A DNA stretch of 64,000 nt, from positions 54,558 through 118,557 of the forward strand of contig NZ_JAPCWC010000013.1 of assembly GCF_026420865.1 (NCBI RefSeq), given 5' to 3'. Numbering within the stretch: position 1 is the first letter of the stretch; each line of letters begins with the position of its first letter. Below are positions 1 to 8,603 of the stretch, piece by piece. A program made the translations under genes and the position numbers. The notes below the pieces were generated by a model. It saw nothing but the letters and a program-made list of their open reading frames with translations. It had not been told where the DNA came from and did not search any database. The DNA is from Novosphingobium clariflavum (lineage in GTDB: Bacteria > Pseudomonadota > Alphaproteobacteria > Sphingomonadales > Sphingomonadaceae).

Positions 1-564
1 GGGCTGAACCTTGCGGCGCTGTTCGCGCCGTCGAGTGCGCCGCGCACCTTTGCAAGCCCGTTCGCCGATGGCCACATCGCGGTCGATGAGCGCAAGGCCT
101 ATGCATCCGGCACGTTCCATCAGGTGCCGATGATCATCGGCGCGACGAGCGATGACATCGGCGGCGTGACCGGCGGGATGATCGCGGGCGCACGCCAGGT
201 GTCAGGCCTGATCGCCGAACAGGGCGTGCCGGTCTGGGAATATCGCTTCGGGTATGTCGCCAGTTCGCTGCCGCAGGACGGCAAGGGTGCGGGCCATGCG
301 ACGGACATTCCCTATTTTCTCGGCACCGTGGCGATCAAGTATGGTGCAGGGGCGAGCGATCGGGATGCCGGCATGGCGCGGATTGCCAGCGGCTATCTGG
401 TGAACTTCGCGAAGACGGGCAATCCCAACGGTGCGGACCTGCCGGTCTGGCAGCCGCGTTCACGGCAGGGCGAGGCGATCCTCGATCTTGCCCCGGATGG
501 CACGGCGGCGAACATTCCCGATCCTCTGCTGCCGCAGATCGACGCCGCGTCGCAGGGTCAGTGA
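1..564 (+). CDS. Carboxylesterase type B family, C-terminal part (truncated by window start)
   Basis: The reading frame is open from base 1 and gives about 187 residues. It resembles the C-terminal third of type B carboxylesterases (para-nitrobenzyl esterase-like), with a VPMIIG strand followed by a DD turn and, near the end, the family segment YLVNFAKTGNPNG before a closing VWQP stretch. The nucleophile elbow and catalytic Ser lie outside the window, so activity cannot be judged. It would hydrolyse ester substrates of unknown identity. Its stop codon overlaps by 7 bases the stop of the convergent hydroxylase gene. Family call is good; substrate is unknown. Confidence 0.75.
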   Translation, partial: GLNLAALFAPSSAPRTFASPFADGHIAVDERKAYASGTFHQVPMIIGATSDDIGGVTGGMIAGARQVSGLIAEQGVPVWEYRFGYVASSLPQDGKGAGHATDIPYFLGTVAIKYGAGASDRDAGMARIASGYLVNFAKTGNPNGADLPVWQPRSRQGEAILDLAPDGTAANIPDPLLPQIDAASQGQ

Positions 565-1355
565 GCGCTTTCGGCCACGGCGCCGCCGCTATCCGACCGT
601 AGCTCGGGCTGCGCGCGGAACGGCGCGGCGAGGTGGTCGACGAAGTTTTCCGGCGGCGCCTGCTCCACGCCGAATCGGGAAGGGCGCTCGGCTTCGGGGC
701 GGTAGGCGGTGCCGAACAGCTTGTCCCAGATCACCAGTTGCGAGCCGAAATTGCTGTCATAGGCGTGCACTTCGTCGGCATGGTGCCAGTGGTGCACGCG
801 CGGCGGCGTGAACACGGCGTCGAGCGGCCCGAACGAGAGCCGGGTATCGGCATGCAGCAGGTTTGCGTGCAGCGTGTAGAAACCCATGTAGATCGCCACG
901 GCCGCAGGCGAGAAGGCGGCGATGCACATCGGCAGTGCCATGGCGGTGGCAAAGACGATCTGCTCGACCGGATGAACGCGGGCAGTGGCCAGCCAGTCGA
1001 GATGCGGGCTGGAATGGTGGATGCGGTGGAAGCGCCAGAGGAAGGGTGAGGCGTGGAAGCTGCGGTGCACGCACCAGATGATGAAGTCGCAGACCAGCAG
1101 CAGGATGATCGCCTGCAGCCAGACCGGGATCGTCCCGGACAGATGCACGAGTGGATCGAACGGTGCGATCAGCGCCAGCAGCAGCATGGCGCCGAACCGG
1201 ATCATGAGCGTGCCCACCGTTGCATGGAGAATGTCCGCGACTATCCCCGCGCGGGTGCGGCGATCGGGGCCCCGTGCGGGCAGCAGCCACTCGAGCGGGA
1301 CGAGCAGCAGCGCCGCGAAGAACAGGGGCCGCAGGACGGCAAGGATTTCATGCAT
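558..1355 (-). CDS. Sterol desaturase / fatty acid hydroxylase superfamily membrane protein
   Basis: About 265 residues with several hydrophobic segments in the N-terminal half and the three histidine boxes of the di-iron membrane hydroxylase family: HRSFH at about 97-101, HRIHH at 110-114 and HHWHH at 188-192. Members hydroxylate or desaturate lipids such as sterols, carotenoids or sphingoid bases using oxygen at the membrane. The substrate here is not evident; in a sphingolipid-making organism a lipid role is attractive but is inference. The frame stays open upstream to 1439; I prefer the ATG at 1355 because hydrophobic family-like sequence begins there, though no strong ribosome binding site marks either start. 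Confidence 0.85.
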   Translation of the reverse strand: MHEILAVLRPLFFAALLLVPLEWLLPARGPDRRTRAGIVADILHATVGTLMIRFGAMLLLALIAPFDPLVHLSGTIPVWLQAIILLLVCDFIIWCVHRSFHASPFLWRFHRIHHSSPHLDWLATARVHPVEQIVFATAMALPMCIAAFSPAAVAIYMGFYTLHANLLHADTRLSFGPLDAVFTPPRVHHWHHADEVHAYDSNFGSQLVIWDKLFGTAYRPEAERPSRFGVEQAPPENFVDHLAAPFRAQPELRSDSGGAVAESAH

Positions 1356-1526
1356 CAGGACAGGCCCGTAGGAAGGAACTGGCGGCGATCCTAGGCCGTC
1401 ATGGTTTCCCGATCCTAAACGCGGAGACAGGGAGCGCATGATTATCCCGGCTTAAACGGCTGTTTACCAATGTGGCGCTAGCTGTTCGGTGTGCCCGGCC
1501 GTTGCGGCGGGGGACGGGGGACTTCG

Positions 1527-2126
1527 ATGACTTTGCCTCGCCTGCTTCATATTGCCGAATGCGCCTTCATGATCCTGCTGGCCTACATGGTGGTCTGGCG
1601 CCTGCTTCCGGCCATGCCGCAGCACCCGCAGCTGGCGGTGTTCCTGGTGGCCGAACTGCTTGGCGTCGTGCTGATCCTGCTGCAGCGTCCCGGCGACGTG
1701 GCGACCGGGGTCAAGCCGGTGCTCGTGGGGTTCGGCGGCACGGCGGCGGGCCTGCTGATCGTGCCGAGCGGCATCCAGCTGGTGCCCGATCTTGTCTCGA
1801 CCTCGATGATCCTGGGCGGTGTGGCGCTGTCGATCCTCGCCAAGCTGTCGCTGCGCCGCAGCTTCGGGGTGGTGGCGGCCAATCGCGGGGTCAAGAGCGG
1901 CGGCGTGTATCGTCTGGTTCGCCACCCGATGTACATGGCCTATATCATCAACCACATCGGCTATCTGATGCTCTATCTCTCAGCCTGGAACCTGGCGGTC
2001 TATGCGCTGGCGTGGATCCTGCTGTGGATGCGCACGGACGAGGAGGAGAAGGTCCTGCGCGCCGATCCGGCCTACCGTGCATATGCCGAGAAGGTCCGTT
2101 CGCGGTTGATCCCGGGGCTCGTCTGA
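1527..2126 (+). CDS. Isoprenylcysteine carboxyl methyltransferase (ICMT)-family membrane protein
   Basis: About 199 residues, strongly hydrophobic, with roughly five membrane segments. The C-terminal half carries the family hallmark RLVRHPMYMAY followed by a hydrophobic helix and a DPAYRAYAEKVR-type end, as in ICMT/phospholipid methyltransferase-like proteins that use S-adenosylmethionine at the membrane. Bacteria lack prenylated CAAX proteins, so the substrate is probably a lipid or small molecule and remains unknown. The ATG at 1527 follows a G-rich ribosome binding site (GGGGGA at 1516-1521); an upstream in-frame start at 1491 would add an unlikely Gly/Arg-rich leader. Confidence 0.75.
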   Translation: MTLPRLLHIAECAFMILLAYMVVWRLLPAMPQHPQLAVFLVAELLGVVLILLQRPGDVATGVKPVLVGFGGTAAGLLIVPSGIQLVPDLVSTSMILGGVALSILAKLSLRRSFGVVAANRGVKSGGVYRLVRHPMYMAYIINHIGYLMLYLSAWNLAVYALAWILLWMRTDEEEKVLRADPAYRAYAEKVRSRLIPGLV

Positions 2127-2133
2127 GCCGGTT

Positions 2134-4440
2134 TCAGACCTCGCTGGCAGGCTTCACGAAGCTGTCGAGCACACGCTTGGCGCCGGCCTGCTCGAAGTCG
2201 ATCTCCAGCTTGTTGCCTTCCTGCCCGGTGACTTTGCCATAGCCGAACTTCTCGTGGAACACGCGTGCGCCGACTTCGATGTCGGTGCGCGGTTTCGAGG
2301 CGAAGCTGGCGGCGCTGCGGGTCGATTCGGCGATACGGCGCGGCTTGGGATCGTAGTCCTGCGCCGCGGCGCGTTGCCAGCCGGGCCCGCGCGTCATCGT
2401 GCGGGCAGGCTGCGCGCGGGCGACTTCGGCGAAAGGATCGGCATGTTCGCTCCACTGCGCCCTCCACAGCGAAGCGCCGCCCGATAGCGTGGTTTCGCTG
2501 TCGACGTGATCCTCGGGCAGTTCGGCAACGAAGCGCGAGGGGATGGAACTGGTCCACTGGCCATAGATGCGTCGATTGGCGGCGTGGAGGATCGTGCACT
2601 TGCGCCGCGCCCGCGTGATCGCGACGTAGGCGAGGCGGCGCTCCTCTTCCAGACTGGCAAGCCCGCCTTCGTCCATCGCGCGCTGCGAGGGGAACACGCC
2701 TTCCTCCCAGCCCGGCAGGAACACGTTGTCGAATTCCAGCCCCTTGGCGGCATGCATGGTCATGATCGTGACCTTTTCCTCGTCGGAGGCGGCCTCGTTG
2801 TCCATCACCAGGCTGACATGTTCGAGGAAATCGCCGAGGCTTTCATACTCTTCCATGGCGCGGGCGAGTTCGACGAGGTTTTCCAGCCGCCCGTTCGCCT
2901 CGGGCGTCTTTTCCGCCTGCAGCGCGTCGGTATAGCCGCTCTCGTCGAGCACGGTGCGCATGAGGTCGGCCGGGTTCTCGGTGGCGGAGAGATCGCGCCA
3001 GCGGGCGAAGTCGCGCATCAGCGAGAGGAAGGTGTTGCGCGCGCGGGCGGGCAGTTCGTCGGTGTCGGCAATCTCGATCGCGGCCATGGCGAGCGGAATC
3101 GCGCGCCGGCGGGCAAGCGTGTGCAGCGCCTCCAGGGCCTTGGCGCCGAGGCCGCGCTTGGGGGCATTGTAGATGCGCTCGAAGGCAAGGTCGTCCGCTG
3201 GCTGGGCGATGACCCGCAAATACGCGAGCGCGTCGCGGATTTCGGCACGCTCGTAGAAGCGGAAGCCGCCGACGATGCGGTACTTCATGCCGATCGCGAT
3301 GAAGCGGTCCTCGAATTCGCGCGTCTGGTACTGCGCACGCACCAGGATGGCGATCTGGTCGAGCGGGGCGCCTTCGCGTTCCAGCCGTTCGATCTCGTCG
3401 CCGACGCGGCGGGCTTCTTCGGGCGCGTCCCAGACGCCGATCACGCGCACCTTGTCGCCCGCGTGCCGTTCGGTCCACAGCGTCTTGCCGAGGCGCTGGG
3501 TATTCTCGCCGATCAGGCCCGAGGCGGCGGCAAGGATCTGCGGGGTGGAGCGGTAGTTCTGCTCCAGCCGGATCACTTTCGCGCCGGGGAAGTCCTTCTC
3601 GAACTTGAGGATATTGGCCACTTCCGCGCCGCGCCAGGAGTAGATCGACTGGTCGTCATCGCCCACCACGCAGATGTTCTTGCGCACCTGGGCGATGAGC
3701 CGGAGCCAGAGGTACTGGACCTGGTTGGTGTCCTGATACTCGTCCACCATCACGTACTTGAAGCGCTGCTGGTACTGCTCCAGCACTTCGCGGTTGGTGC
3801 GCAGGATATTGAGCATGTGCAGCAGGAGATCGCCGAAATCGCAGGCGTTCAGCGTCTTCAGGCGGTCCTGATAAAGCTGGTAGAACTTCTGCCCGCGCCC
3901 GTTGGCGTAGGATTCGTTCTCTCCGGCATCGAGATCGGCGGGGTTGAGGCCGCGGTTCTTCCAGCGGTCGATGCAACCGGCGAGCTGGCGCGCGGGCCAG
4001 CGCTTTTCGTCAATCCCTTCGGCCTGGATCAGCTGCTTCAGCACGCGCAGTTGATCGTCGGTGTCGATGATCGTGAAATTGGGCTGGAGGCCGACCAGTT
4101 CGGCGTGGCGGCGCAGCATCTTGGCGGCAATCGCGTGGAAAGTGCCGAGCCAGGGCATCCCCTCGACCGCCGGGCCGATCAACTGGCCGACACGCTCGCG
4201 CATCTCGCGCGCGGCGCGGTTGGTGAAGGTGACGCAGAGGATCTCGCTGGGCCAGGCCAGGCGGCTGCGCACCAGATGCGCAAGCCTGCGGGTGAGCGCC
4301 GCCGTCTTGCCGGTACCGGCACCCGCCAGCATCAGCACCGGGCCTTCGGTGGTCAGAACCGCCTCGCGCTGGGGCGGGTTCAGCCCGTCGATGAGCGGGT
4401 CGGAAGGGGCGTCGGGCACGGGGGATTGCAGATCGTTCAC
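2134..4440 (-). CDS. uvrD: ATP-dependent DNA helicase, UvrD/PcrA family
   Basis: About 768 residues with the full superfamily 1A helicase motif set: Walker A GAGTGKT at 40-46, motif Ia TFTNRAAREM, motif II VDEYQDTN at 232-239, motif III GDDDQSIYSWRG at 260-271, motif IV EQNYRS at 293-298, motif V TMHAAKGLEFD and motif VI YVAITRAR. The last ~45 residues form a Tudor-like domain (ARVFHEKFGYGKV) which in PcrA/UvrD contacts RNA polymerase. It unwinds DNA 3' to 5' in repair and in clearing transcription and replication conflicts. The start is a choice between GTG codons at 4440 and 4500; 4440 gives the family-like N-terminus. Two bases short of convergent contact with the methyltransferase gene. 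Confidence 0.95.
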   Translation of the reverse strand: MNDLQSPVPDAPSDPLIDGLNPPQREAVLTTEGPVLMLAGAGTGKTAALTRRLAHLVRSRLAWPSEILCVTFTNRAAREMRERVGQLIGPAVEGMPWLGTFHAIAAKMLRRHAELVGLQPNFTIIDTDDQLRVLKQLIQAEGIDEKRWPARQLAGCIDRWKNRGLNPADLDAGENESYANGRGQKFYQLYQDRLKTLNACDFGDLLLHMLNILRTNREVLEQYQQRFKYVMVDEYQDTNQVQYLWLRLIAQVRKNICVVGDDDQSIYSWRGAEVANILKFEKDFPGAKVIRLEQNYRSTPQILAAASGLIGENTQRLGKTLWTERHAGDKVRVIGVWDAPEEARRVGDEIERLEREGAPLDQIAILVRAQYQTREFEDRFIAIGMKYRIVGGFRFYERAEIRDALAYLRVIAQPADDLAFERIYNAPKRGLGAKALEALHTLARRRAIPLAMAAIEIADTDELPARARNTFLSLMRDFARWRDLSATENPADLMRTVLDESGYTDALQAEKTPEANGRLENLVELARAMEEYESLGDFLEHVSLVMDNEAASDEEKVTIMTMHAAKGLEFDNVFLPGWEEGVFPSQRAMDEGGLASLEEERRLAYVAITRARRKCTILHAANRRIYGQWTSSIPSRFVAELPEDHVDSETTLSGGASLWRAQWSEHADPFAEVARAQPARTMTRGPGWQRAAAQDYDPKPRRIAESTRSAASFASKPRTDIEVGARVFHEKFGYGKVTGQEGNKLEIDFEQAGAKRVLDSFVKPASEV

Positions 4441-4586
4441 CCGTGAACATCTAGAGAACGGGGGCAGGGCGTGCAAGGCCGCTTCGCCAGGACAGGGCAC
4501 AATCTCCGCCGGTTTTTGAGGGAACCGAAGCAGACGACGCGCATTGTGACGATGAGCGTGCGGCTGTCATCCATGGAGAAGTCCGG

Positions 4587-4859
4587 ATGTTTTATCGCTC
4601 GATCTTGGTGCTGGCCGCAGCGGCCGCACTCATTCCCACCGCAGGTTCGGCTCTGGCTGCCTCGCCGCATCACCGGGCGGGCGCCATGCTCCGCGAATCC
4701 CGCGGCACTCCTTCCCAAGTGACGGTAGACGGGCAGAGCTACAAGGTCTGCTCGAAGACCGTCGTCGATAGCTGTATCAACCCTCGGCAGGCTGGCCTGC
4801 ACTTCGGCAACAGGCCGATGGCGGACTGGCCGGGGCAGCCTGCCAGCATGAAAAAGTGA
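4587..4859 (+). CDS. Small exported protein of unknown function
   Basis: A 90-residue protein with a clear signal peptide: a hydrophobic run at residues 6-23 ending AGSALA, with likely cleavage near residue 24. The mature part has two cysteines (in KVCSKTVVDSC) that could form a disulfide in the periplasm, and a Gly/Pro-rich tail. I do not recognise the family. The ribosome binding site GGAGAA at 4575-4580 is well placed for this ATG. The last codons, ATG AAA AAG TGA, are themselves the first unit of the repeat array beginning at 4848, so the present C-terminus may have been made by arrival of that sequence. Confidence 0.7.
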   Translation: MFYRSILVLAAAAALIPTAGSALAASPHHRAGAMLRESRGTPSQVTVDGQSYKVCSKTVVDSCINPRQAGLHFGNRPMADWPGQPASMKK

Positions 4860-4999
4860 CCAAGCGCGGTATGAGAAAGTGACCGAGTGCGGTATGAAAA
4901 AGTAACCGCCGGTGATGGCTAAAGGTAACCAAACGCAAAGGGGTGCCTTGCGGTCGGCAAAGGCACCCCTTGAAGTATGGAAATGTAACCTGAAGCGTC
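4848..4999. repeat. Array of 23-bp repeats (possible IS21-type terminal repeats)
   Basis: Three tandem units start at 4848, 4871 and 4894 with consensus ATGARAAAGTRACC followed by about nine bases ending GCGGT in the first two. Two further diverged copies lie at 4915 (ATGGCTAAAGGTAACC) and 4977 (ATGGAAATGTAACC), the last running into the rsmD stop codon. Read on the minus strand the core is GGTYACTTTYTCAT. Multiple short repeats of this kind are known at the ends of IS21-family elements, but no istA or istB gene is present, so that origin is inference. The array separates two convergent genes. Confidence 0.6.
4938..4971. terminator. Perfect 12-bp hairpin between convergent genes
   Basis: AAGGGGTGCCTT at 4938-4949 and its exact complement AAGGCACCCCTT at 4960-4971 enclose a 10-base loop. 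It can act in both directions between the small exported protein and rsmD. There is no long T tract, only TT at the ends, so efficiency is uncertain. Confidence 0.6.
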
Positions 5000-5585
5000 A
5001 GGCCGGGACGCGGCGCAGGATGTGCAGTCGGGCCTTGCCGACGTCGCGCGTGGATTCGACTTCGAAGCCCTTGATCGCGATCGATTCGTCGCGGCCGGTT
5101 TCGATGCAGACCCAGGTCTGCTCGCCGATCCAGCCGAGGCGGTTGAGCTTGTCGACCGCTACGGCACCGGCGCCGGTGTCGTAAGGCGGATCGAGCAGGA
5201 CGAGGTCCAGCGTTTCCTTGGCCGGGCCAAGCGACAGGGCCGAGCTTGCGCGCACATCGGTCTGCCCCTGAGCGCGCAGATTGGCGATGTTGGTGCGGAT
5301 CGCCCGGATCGCGCCGGGGTCCTGGTCCACGAAGAGGCAATGCGCGGCCCCGCGCGAAAGCGCCTCGAGGCCGAGTGCGCCCGATCCGGCAAAGAGATCG
5401 GCCACTTTCAGCCCCTCGAACGTGCCGAGACGGCTTGCCAGCATCGAGAACAGCGTCTCGCGGGTGCGGTCTGCGGTCGGGCGCGTGGCATCGCCTTCGG
5501 GCGTGGCCAGCTTGCGGCCGCGCCATTCGCCTGCGACGATGCGCAGGCCGGTCCGCACGTTGCCCCGGGCATTGGCAGGCTTCAT
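4998..5585 (-). CDS. rsmD: 16S rRNA (guanine(966)-N(2))-methyltransferase
   Basis: About 195 residues, the usual RsmD length. The N-terminal RIVAGEWRGRKL segment, the SAM-binding motif DLFAGSGALGLEALSRGA and the catalytic motif LLDPPYD are all present. It methylates G966 of 16S rRNA in the small-subunit head. The ATG at 5585 is chosen because it overlaps the stop of the upstream pseudouridine synthase (ATGA, 5582-5585), giving translational coupling of two RNA-modification genes; the longer open frame upstream is just the other gene read in a shifted frame. Confidence 0.93.
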   Translation of the reverse strand: MKPANARGNVRTGLRIVAGEWRGRKLATPEGDATRPTADRTRETLFSMLASRLGTFEGLKVADLFAGSGALGLEALSRGAAHCLFVDQDPGAIRAIRTNIANLRAQGQTDVRASSALSLGPAKETLDLVLLDPPYDTGAGAVAVDKLNRLGWIGEQTWVCIETGRDESIAIKGFEVESTRDVGKARLHILRRVPA

Positions 5586-7135
5586 GCCTTCGCGTCCGGC
5601 AGCGTGCGGCGGAAGTTCTCGAGTTCGCGGGGCGAGACTTCCACGACCATGCCCTTGGGCAGGTCGAGCAGGCGGAACGGGCCGTAGGAAATGCGGATCA
5701 GGCGGCTGACCTGCAGTCCGAGGTGCTCCAGAACGCGGCGCACTTCGCGGTTCTTGCCTTCGGTCAGGGTCATCTCGACCCACTGGTTGCGCCCGGTGCG
5801 GCGCTCCATGTTGGCGTCGATCTTGCCGTAGACAACGCCTTCGATCTCGATGCCTTCGATCAGGTCCTCAAGCTGGGCCTGCGAAATATCGCCGAAGGTG
5901 CGGGCGCGGTAGGTGCGCGGCACGCCGGTGGCAGGCAGTTCGAGCTGGCGCTTGAACTCGCCGTCGTTGGTCAGCAGCAGCAGGCCCTCGGTGTTGAGGT
6001 CGAGGCGGCCGATCGGCATCACGCGGCCCGAATCTTCCGGCAGCGCGTTGCGCAGCGCGGTGTAGATCGTCGGGCGGCCCATCGGGTCGCGCTCGGCGGT
6101 GATGAGGCCGGAGGGCTTGTGGAAGATGAAGAGGCGGGTTTCCTCGGCATCGCGCACGGGATTGCCGTCGACCGTCACGCCGCGCAAGTTCGGCAGTACG
6201 GTGGAGGGGGTTTCGATCAGATCTTCACCAAGGCGCACGCGGCCTTCGATGATCAGGCGCTCGGCCTCGCGGCGGCTGGCGACGCCGGCGCGGGCGAGCA
6301 GCTTGGCGATGCGTTCGCCGTCGCGCACCGGCATGCCCGGGGTCTTGGCCGTGGGCGCGGCGGCGCGCGGTGCGGCGCGAACCGGGCGCGGGCGGCGTTC
6401 TTCACGGGGGCGATCGTTGGCGAAACGATCCTTGCCGAAGCGTTCACCGGCAAAACGGTCGCTGCGGGGGCGCTCGCCGCCGTCGCGGCTGCCGTAAGGC
6501 TTGCTGCCGAAGGGCTTGTTGCCGAAGGGCTTGCGCTCGTCGTCCTGGCGCGGGCCGCGGCCATAGGCCGGGCGTTCGCTGCGCGCGCCTTGCGGTGCAT
6601 CGCGGCGATCGTCGCGGTTGCGGTTGCTCCAGGGACGTTCGCTGCTGCCATAGTCGCCGGAGTCGCGATCGCTGCGCGCCTTGGCGCCATAGGGCTTGCC
6701 GCCGTCATCCTTGCGCGGGCCCCGGCCGTAAGCGGGCCCGTCGCCGCGCTGGCCGCCGCGCTGGCCATCACGCGCGGGACCGCCGCGATCCTCGCGGCCG
6801 CGTTCGCCGTACGGCTTGCTGCCATAAGGCTTCGCGTCCTCGGCCTTGCGCGGGCCGCGATGGAAGGTGGGCTTGTCGCCCCGCCGATCATCGCGCCGAT
6901 CATCACGCCGGTCTTCACGCCCGGTGCTGTACGTGCCGTCGCCATACCGGCTTTCGCCGCGGGCACCGCGGTCGCGTGGGGCATCGCCCCGGGAGTTGCC
7001 GCCACGCGGGCCGCTGCGGAAAGAACCGTCGCGCGAAGAGCCATCACGCGAACCACCGCCGCCACGCTTCGGGCCGCCGGATTTGAAAGGAGGTTTGGAC
7101 ATTTGCCCGCCCATACCTGTTGATCGTCGCTTCAT
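5582..7135 (-). CDS. RsuA/RluB-family pseudouridine synthase with long disordered N-terminal extension
   Basis: A 517-residue protein. Residues ~274-517 are a normal RsuA/RluB/RluE synthase: S4 RNA-binding domain (ERIAKLLARAGVASRREAE) and catalytic motif GRLDLNTEG at 376-384 with Asp379 as nucleophile. Residues 1-270 are extremely rich in Arg, Gly and Asp, with three imperfect repeats of the form GPRxxDxxKPYGxK near 94, 139 and 194. Such basic disordered tails bind RNA non-specifically. It isomerises one uridine in rRNA (23S or 16S; target not determinable). Start at 7135 follows AGGGAAGG with good spacing; an ATG at 7102 is an alternative. Confidence 0.9.
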   Translation of the reverse strand: MKRRSTGMGGQMSKPPFKSGGPKRGGGGSRDGSSRDGSFRSGPRGGNSRGDAPRDRGARGESRYGDGTYSTGREDRRDDRRDDRRGDKPTFHRGPRKAEDAKPYGSKPYGERGREDRGGPARDGQRGGQRGDGPAYGRGPRKDDGGKPYGAKARSDRDSGDYGSSERPWSNRNRDDRRDAPQGARSERPAYGRGPRQDDERKPFGNKPFGSKPYGSRDGGERPRSDRFAGERFGKDRFANDRPREERRPRPVRAAPRAAAPTAKTPGMPVRDGERIAKLLARAGVASRREAERLIIEGRVRLGEDLIETPSTVLPNLRGVTVDGNPVRDAEETRLFIFHKPSGLITAERDPMGRPTIYTALRNALPEDSGRVMPIGRLDLNTEGLLLLTNDGEFKRQLELPATGVPRTYRARTFGDISQAQLEDLIEGIEIEGVVYGKIDANMERRTGRNQWVEMTLTEGKNREVRRVLEHLGLQVSRLIRISYGPFRLLDLPKGMVVEVSPRELENFRRTLPDAKA

Positions 7136-7213
7136 CCAGCCTTCCCTTGCGCCAAGGGCGCGTTAGGGTGCGGCAAATTAGCATATTCGCGTGTCGAAAC
7201 CGGAGATCACAGC

Positions 7214-8551
7214 GTGGACGCCCAAAGTATCGAACAACGTCGCGGCGTCTGGGATGCGGTCAAACCCTATGTCGAGAAAGAATCGCTGGCCTCGTTCGCT
7301 CTGGGGCTGTCCTCCGGTTTCCCCTATGCGATGATCGGCGCGACGCTCACCACGCGTCTCGCGCAGGACGGCATCGACAAGAAGACGGTCACTGCCTTCA
7401 CGCTCGCCTTCCTCGTCTACAACCTCAAGGTCTTCTGGGCCTGGATCATCGACGGCGTGCGCCTGCCGGTGCTGGGCAGCATGGGCCAGCGCGTCTCGTG
7501 GATGATGGTCTGCGGCCTGTTCGTGATCGCGGCGGTGCTGAACCTCGCCTTCGTCGATCCTGCCGCCGACATTTCCGCGACCGTGATCGCCGCCGTCCTG
7601 GTGGGCGTGGCGGGCGCCAGCTTCGACATCGTGATCGACGCCTACCGCATCGAGACGCTGAAGCCTTACCAGCTCGGCACCGGCTCCGGGATGAGCCAGT
7701 ACGGCTGGCGTATCGGTTCGGCCGGTGCCGGCGCGCTGGCGCTGGTGGTCTCGGCCCGCCATGGCTGGAGCGCGGGTTATGCCGCCTGTGCCTTCTTCGC
7801 GCTCCCCGCGATGCTGACGGCGATGTTCCTTGGCGAGCCTGAGCGCCGCAAGGTCGTGGTCGAGAAGCGCGGCGTGGTGGAAGTGTGGAGTTCCATCGCC
7901 GGGCCGTTTGCCGAGTTCTTCCGCCGGAATGGCGCGGTGCTGGTGCTGACCTTCATCCTCGTCCACAAGATCGGCGACACGCTGGCGAACCTGACCTTCC
8001 GCCTGCTGTTCGACGACCTCAAGTTCTCGAACGACGAGATCGCGCTCTACGACGTCGGTCTCGGGTTCTGGGCCTATCTGATCGGCGTGTTCATCGGCGG
8101 CGTGGCTTTCGCGAAGATGGGGCTCAAGCGTTCGGTGCTGATCTCGCTGATCCTGATGGGCGCCTCCAACCTCAGCTTCGCGGCGCTGGCGGCGGCCGGA
8201 CACAGCAACTGGGGCATGGCGGGCGCGATCGGCTTCGAGAACATCGCGTCCGGTTATGGCGGCGTGGTGGTGATCGCCTATTTCTCGGCGCTCTGCGATC
8301 TTCGCTACACCGCCGCGCAATACGCGCTGATCTCAGCTGCGGCGAGCGTGGTTGGCCGTCTGCTTACCGGCACGACGGCGGGCGCGCTGATCGAGGCGAT
8401 GGGCTACGTGAACTTCTATCTGCTGACCACGGTTGCCTCGCTGCCGGGCATCGTGCTGTTCTGGTGGATGTGCCGCACGGGCCTCGTCGATCAGGCGATG
8501 GGCACGGCGGGCGAGGACAGGGCGGAGCTGGAGGCGGGCCAGTCGTCCTGA
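7214..8551 (+). CDS. AmpG-like muropeptide permease (major facilitator superfamily)
   Basis: A 445-residue integral membrane protein with about 12 predicted helices. It shares AmpG features such as the GLSSGFPYAMIGATLTTRL first helix, the conserved D-I-V-I-D-A-Y-R segment in helix 4-5 and a SQYGWRIG turn. AmpG proteins import anhydromuropeptides for cell-wall recycling, feeding beta-lactamase induction in some species. No ampC or ampR is near, so recycling is the simplest role. GTG start at 7214 with GGAG at 7202-7205 upstream. Transcribed divergently from the pseudouridine synthase. Confidence 0.8.
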   Translation: MDAQSIEQRRGVWDAVKPYVEKESLASFALGLSSGFPYAMIGATLTTRLAQDGIDKKTVTAFTLAFLVYNLKVFWAWIIDGVRLPVLGSMGQRVSWMMVCGLFVIAAVLNLAFVDPAADISATVIAAVLVGVAGASFDIVIDAYRIETLKPYQLGTGSGMSQYGWRIGSAGAGALALVVSARHGWSAGYAACAFFALPAMLTAMFLGEPERRKVVVEKRGVVEVWSSIAGPFAEFFRRNGAVLVLTFILVHKIGDTLANLTFRLLFDDLKFSNDEIALYDVGLGFWAYLIGVFIGGVAFAKMGLKRSVLISLILMGASNLSFAALAAAGHSNWGMAGAIGFENIASGYGGVVVIAYFSALCDLRYTAAQYALISAAASVVGRLLTGTTAGALIEAMGYVNFYLLTTVASLPGIVLFWWMCRTGLVDQAMGTAGEDRAELEAGQSS

Positions 8552-8603
8552 CGGTTTGAAAATCGGGCGGGTGCGGGGCTGACCATTCGGGAGAAAGTGT
8601 TTG

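Noticed and set aside
2506..4446. 646-codon open frame opposite the helicase gene
   Set aside because: It mirrors the helicase in the third-position GC frame; the helicase has all family motifs and the antisense product has none.
4848..4999. Possible CRISPR array
   Set aside because: Units are contiguous with no unique spacers and too few; no cas genes are present.
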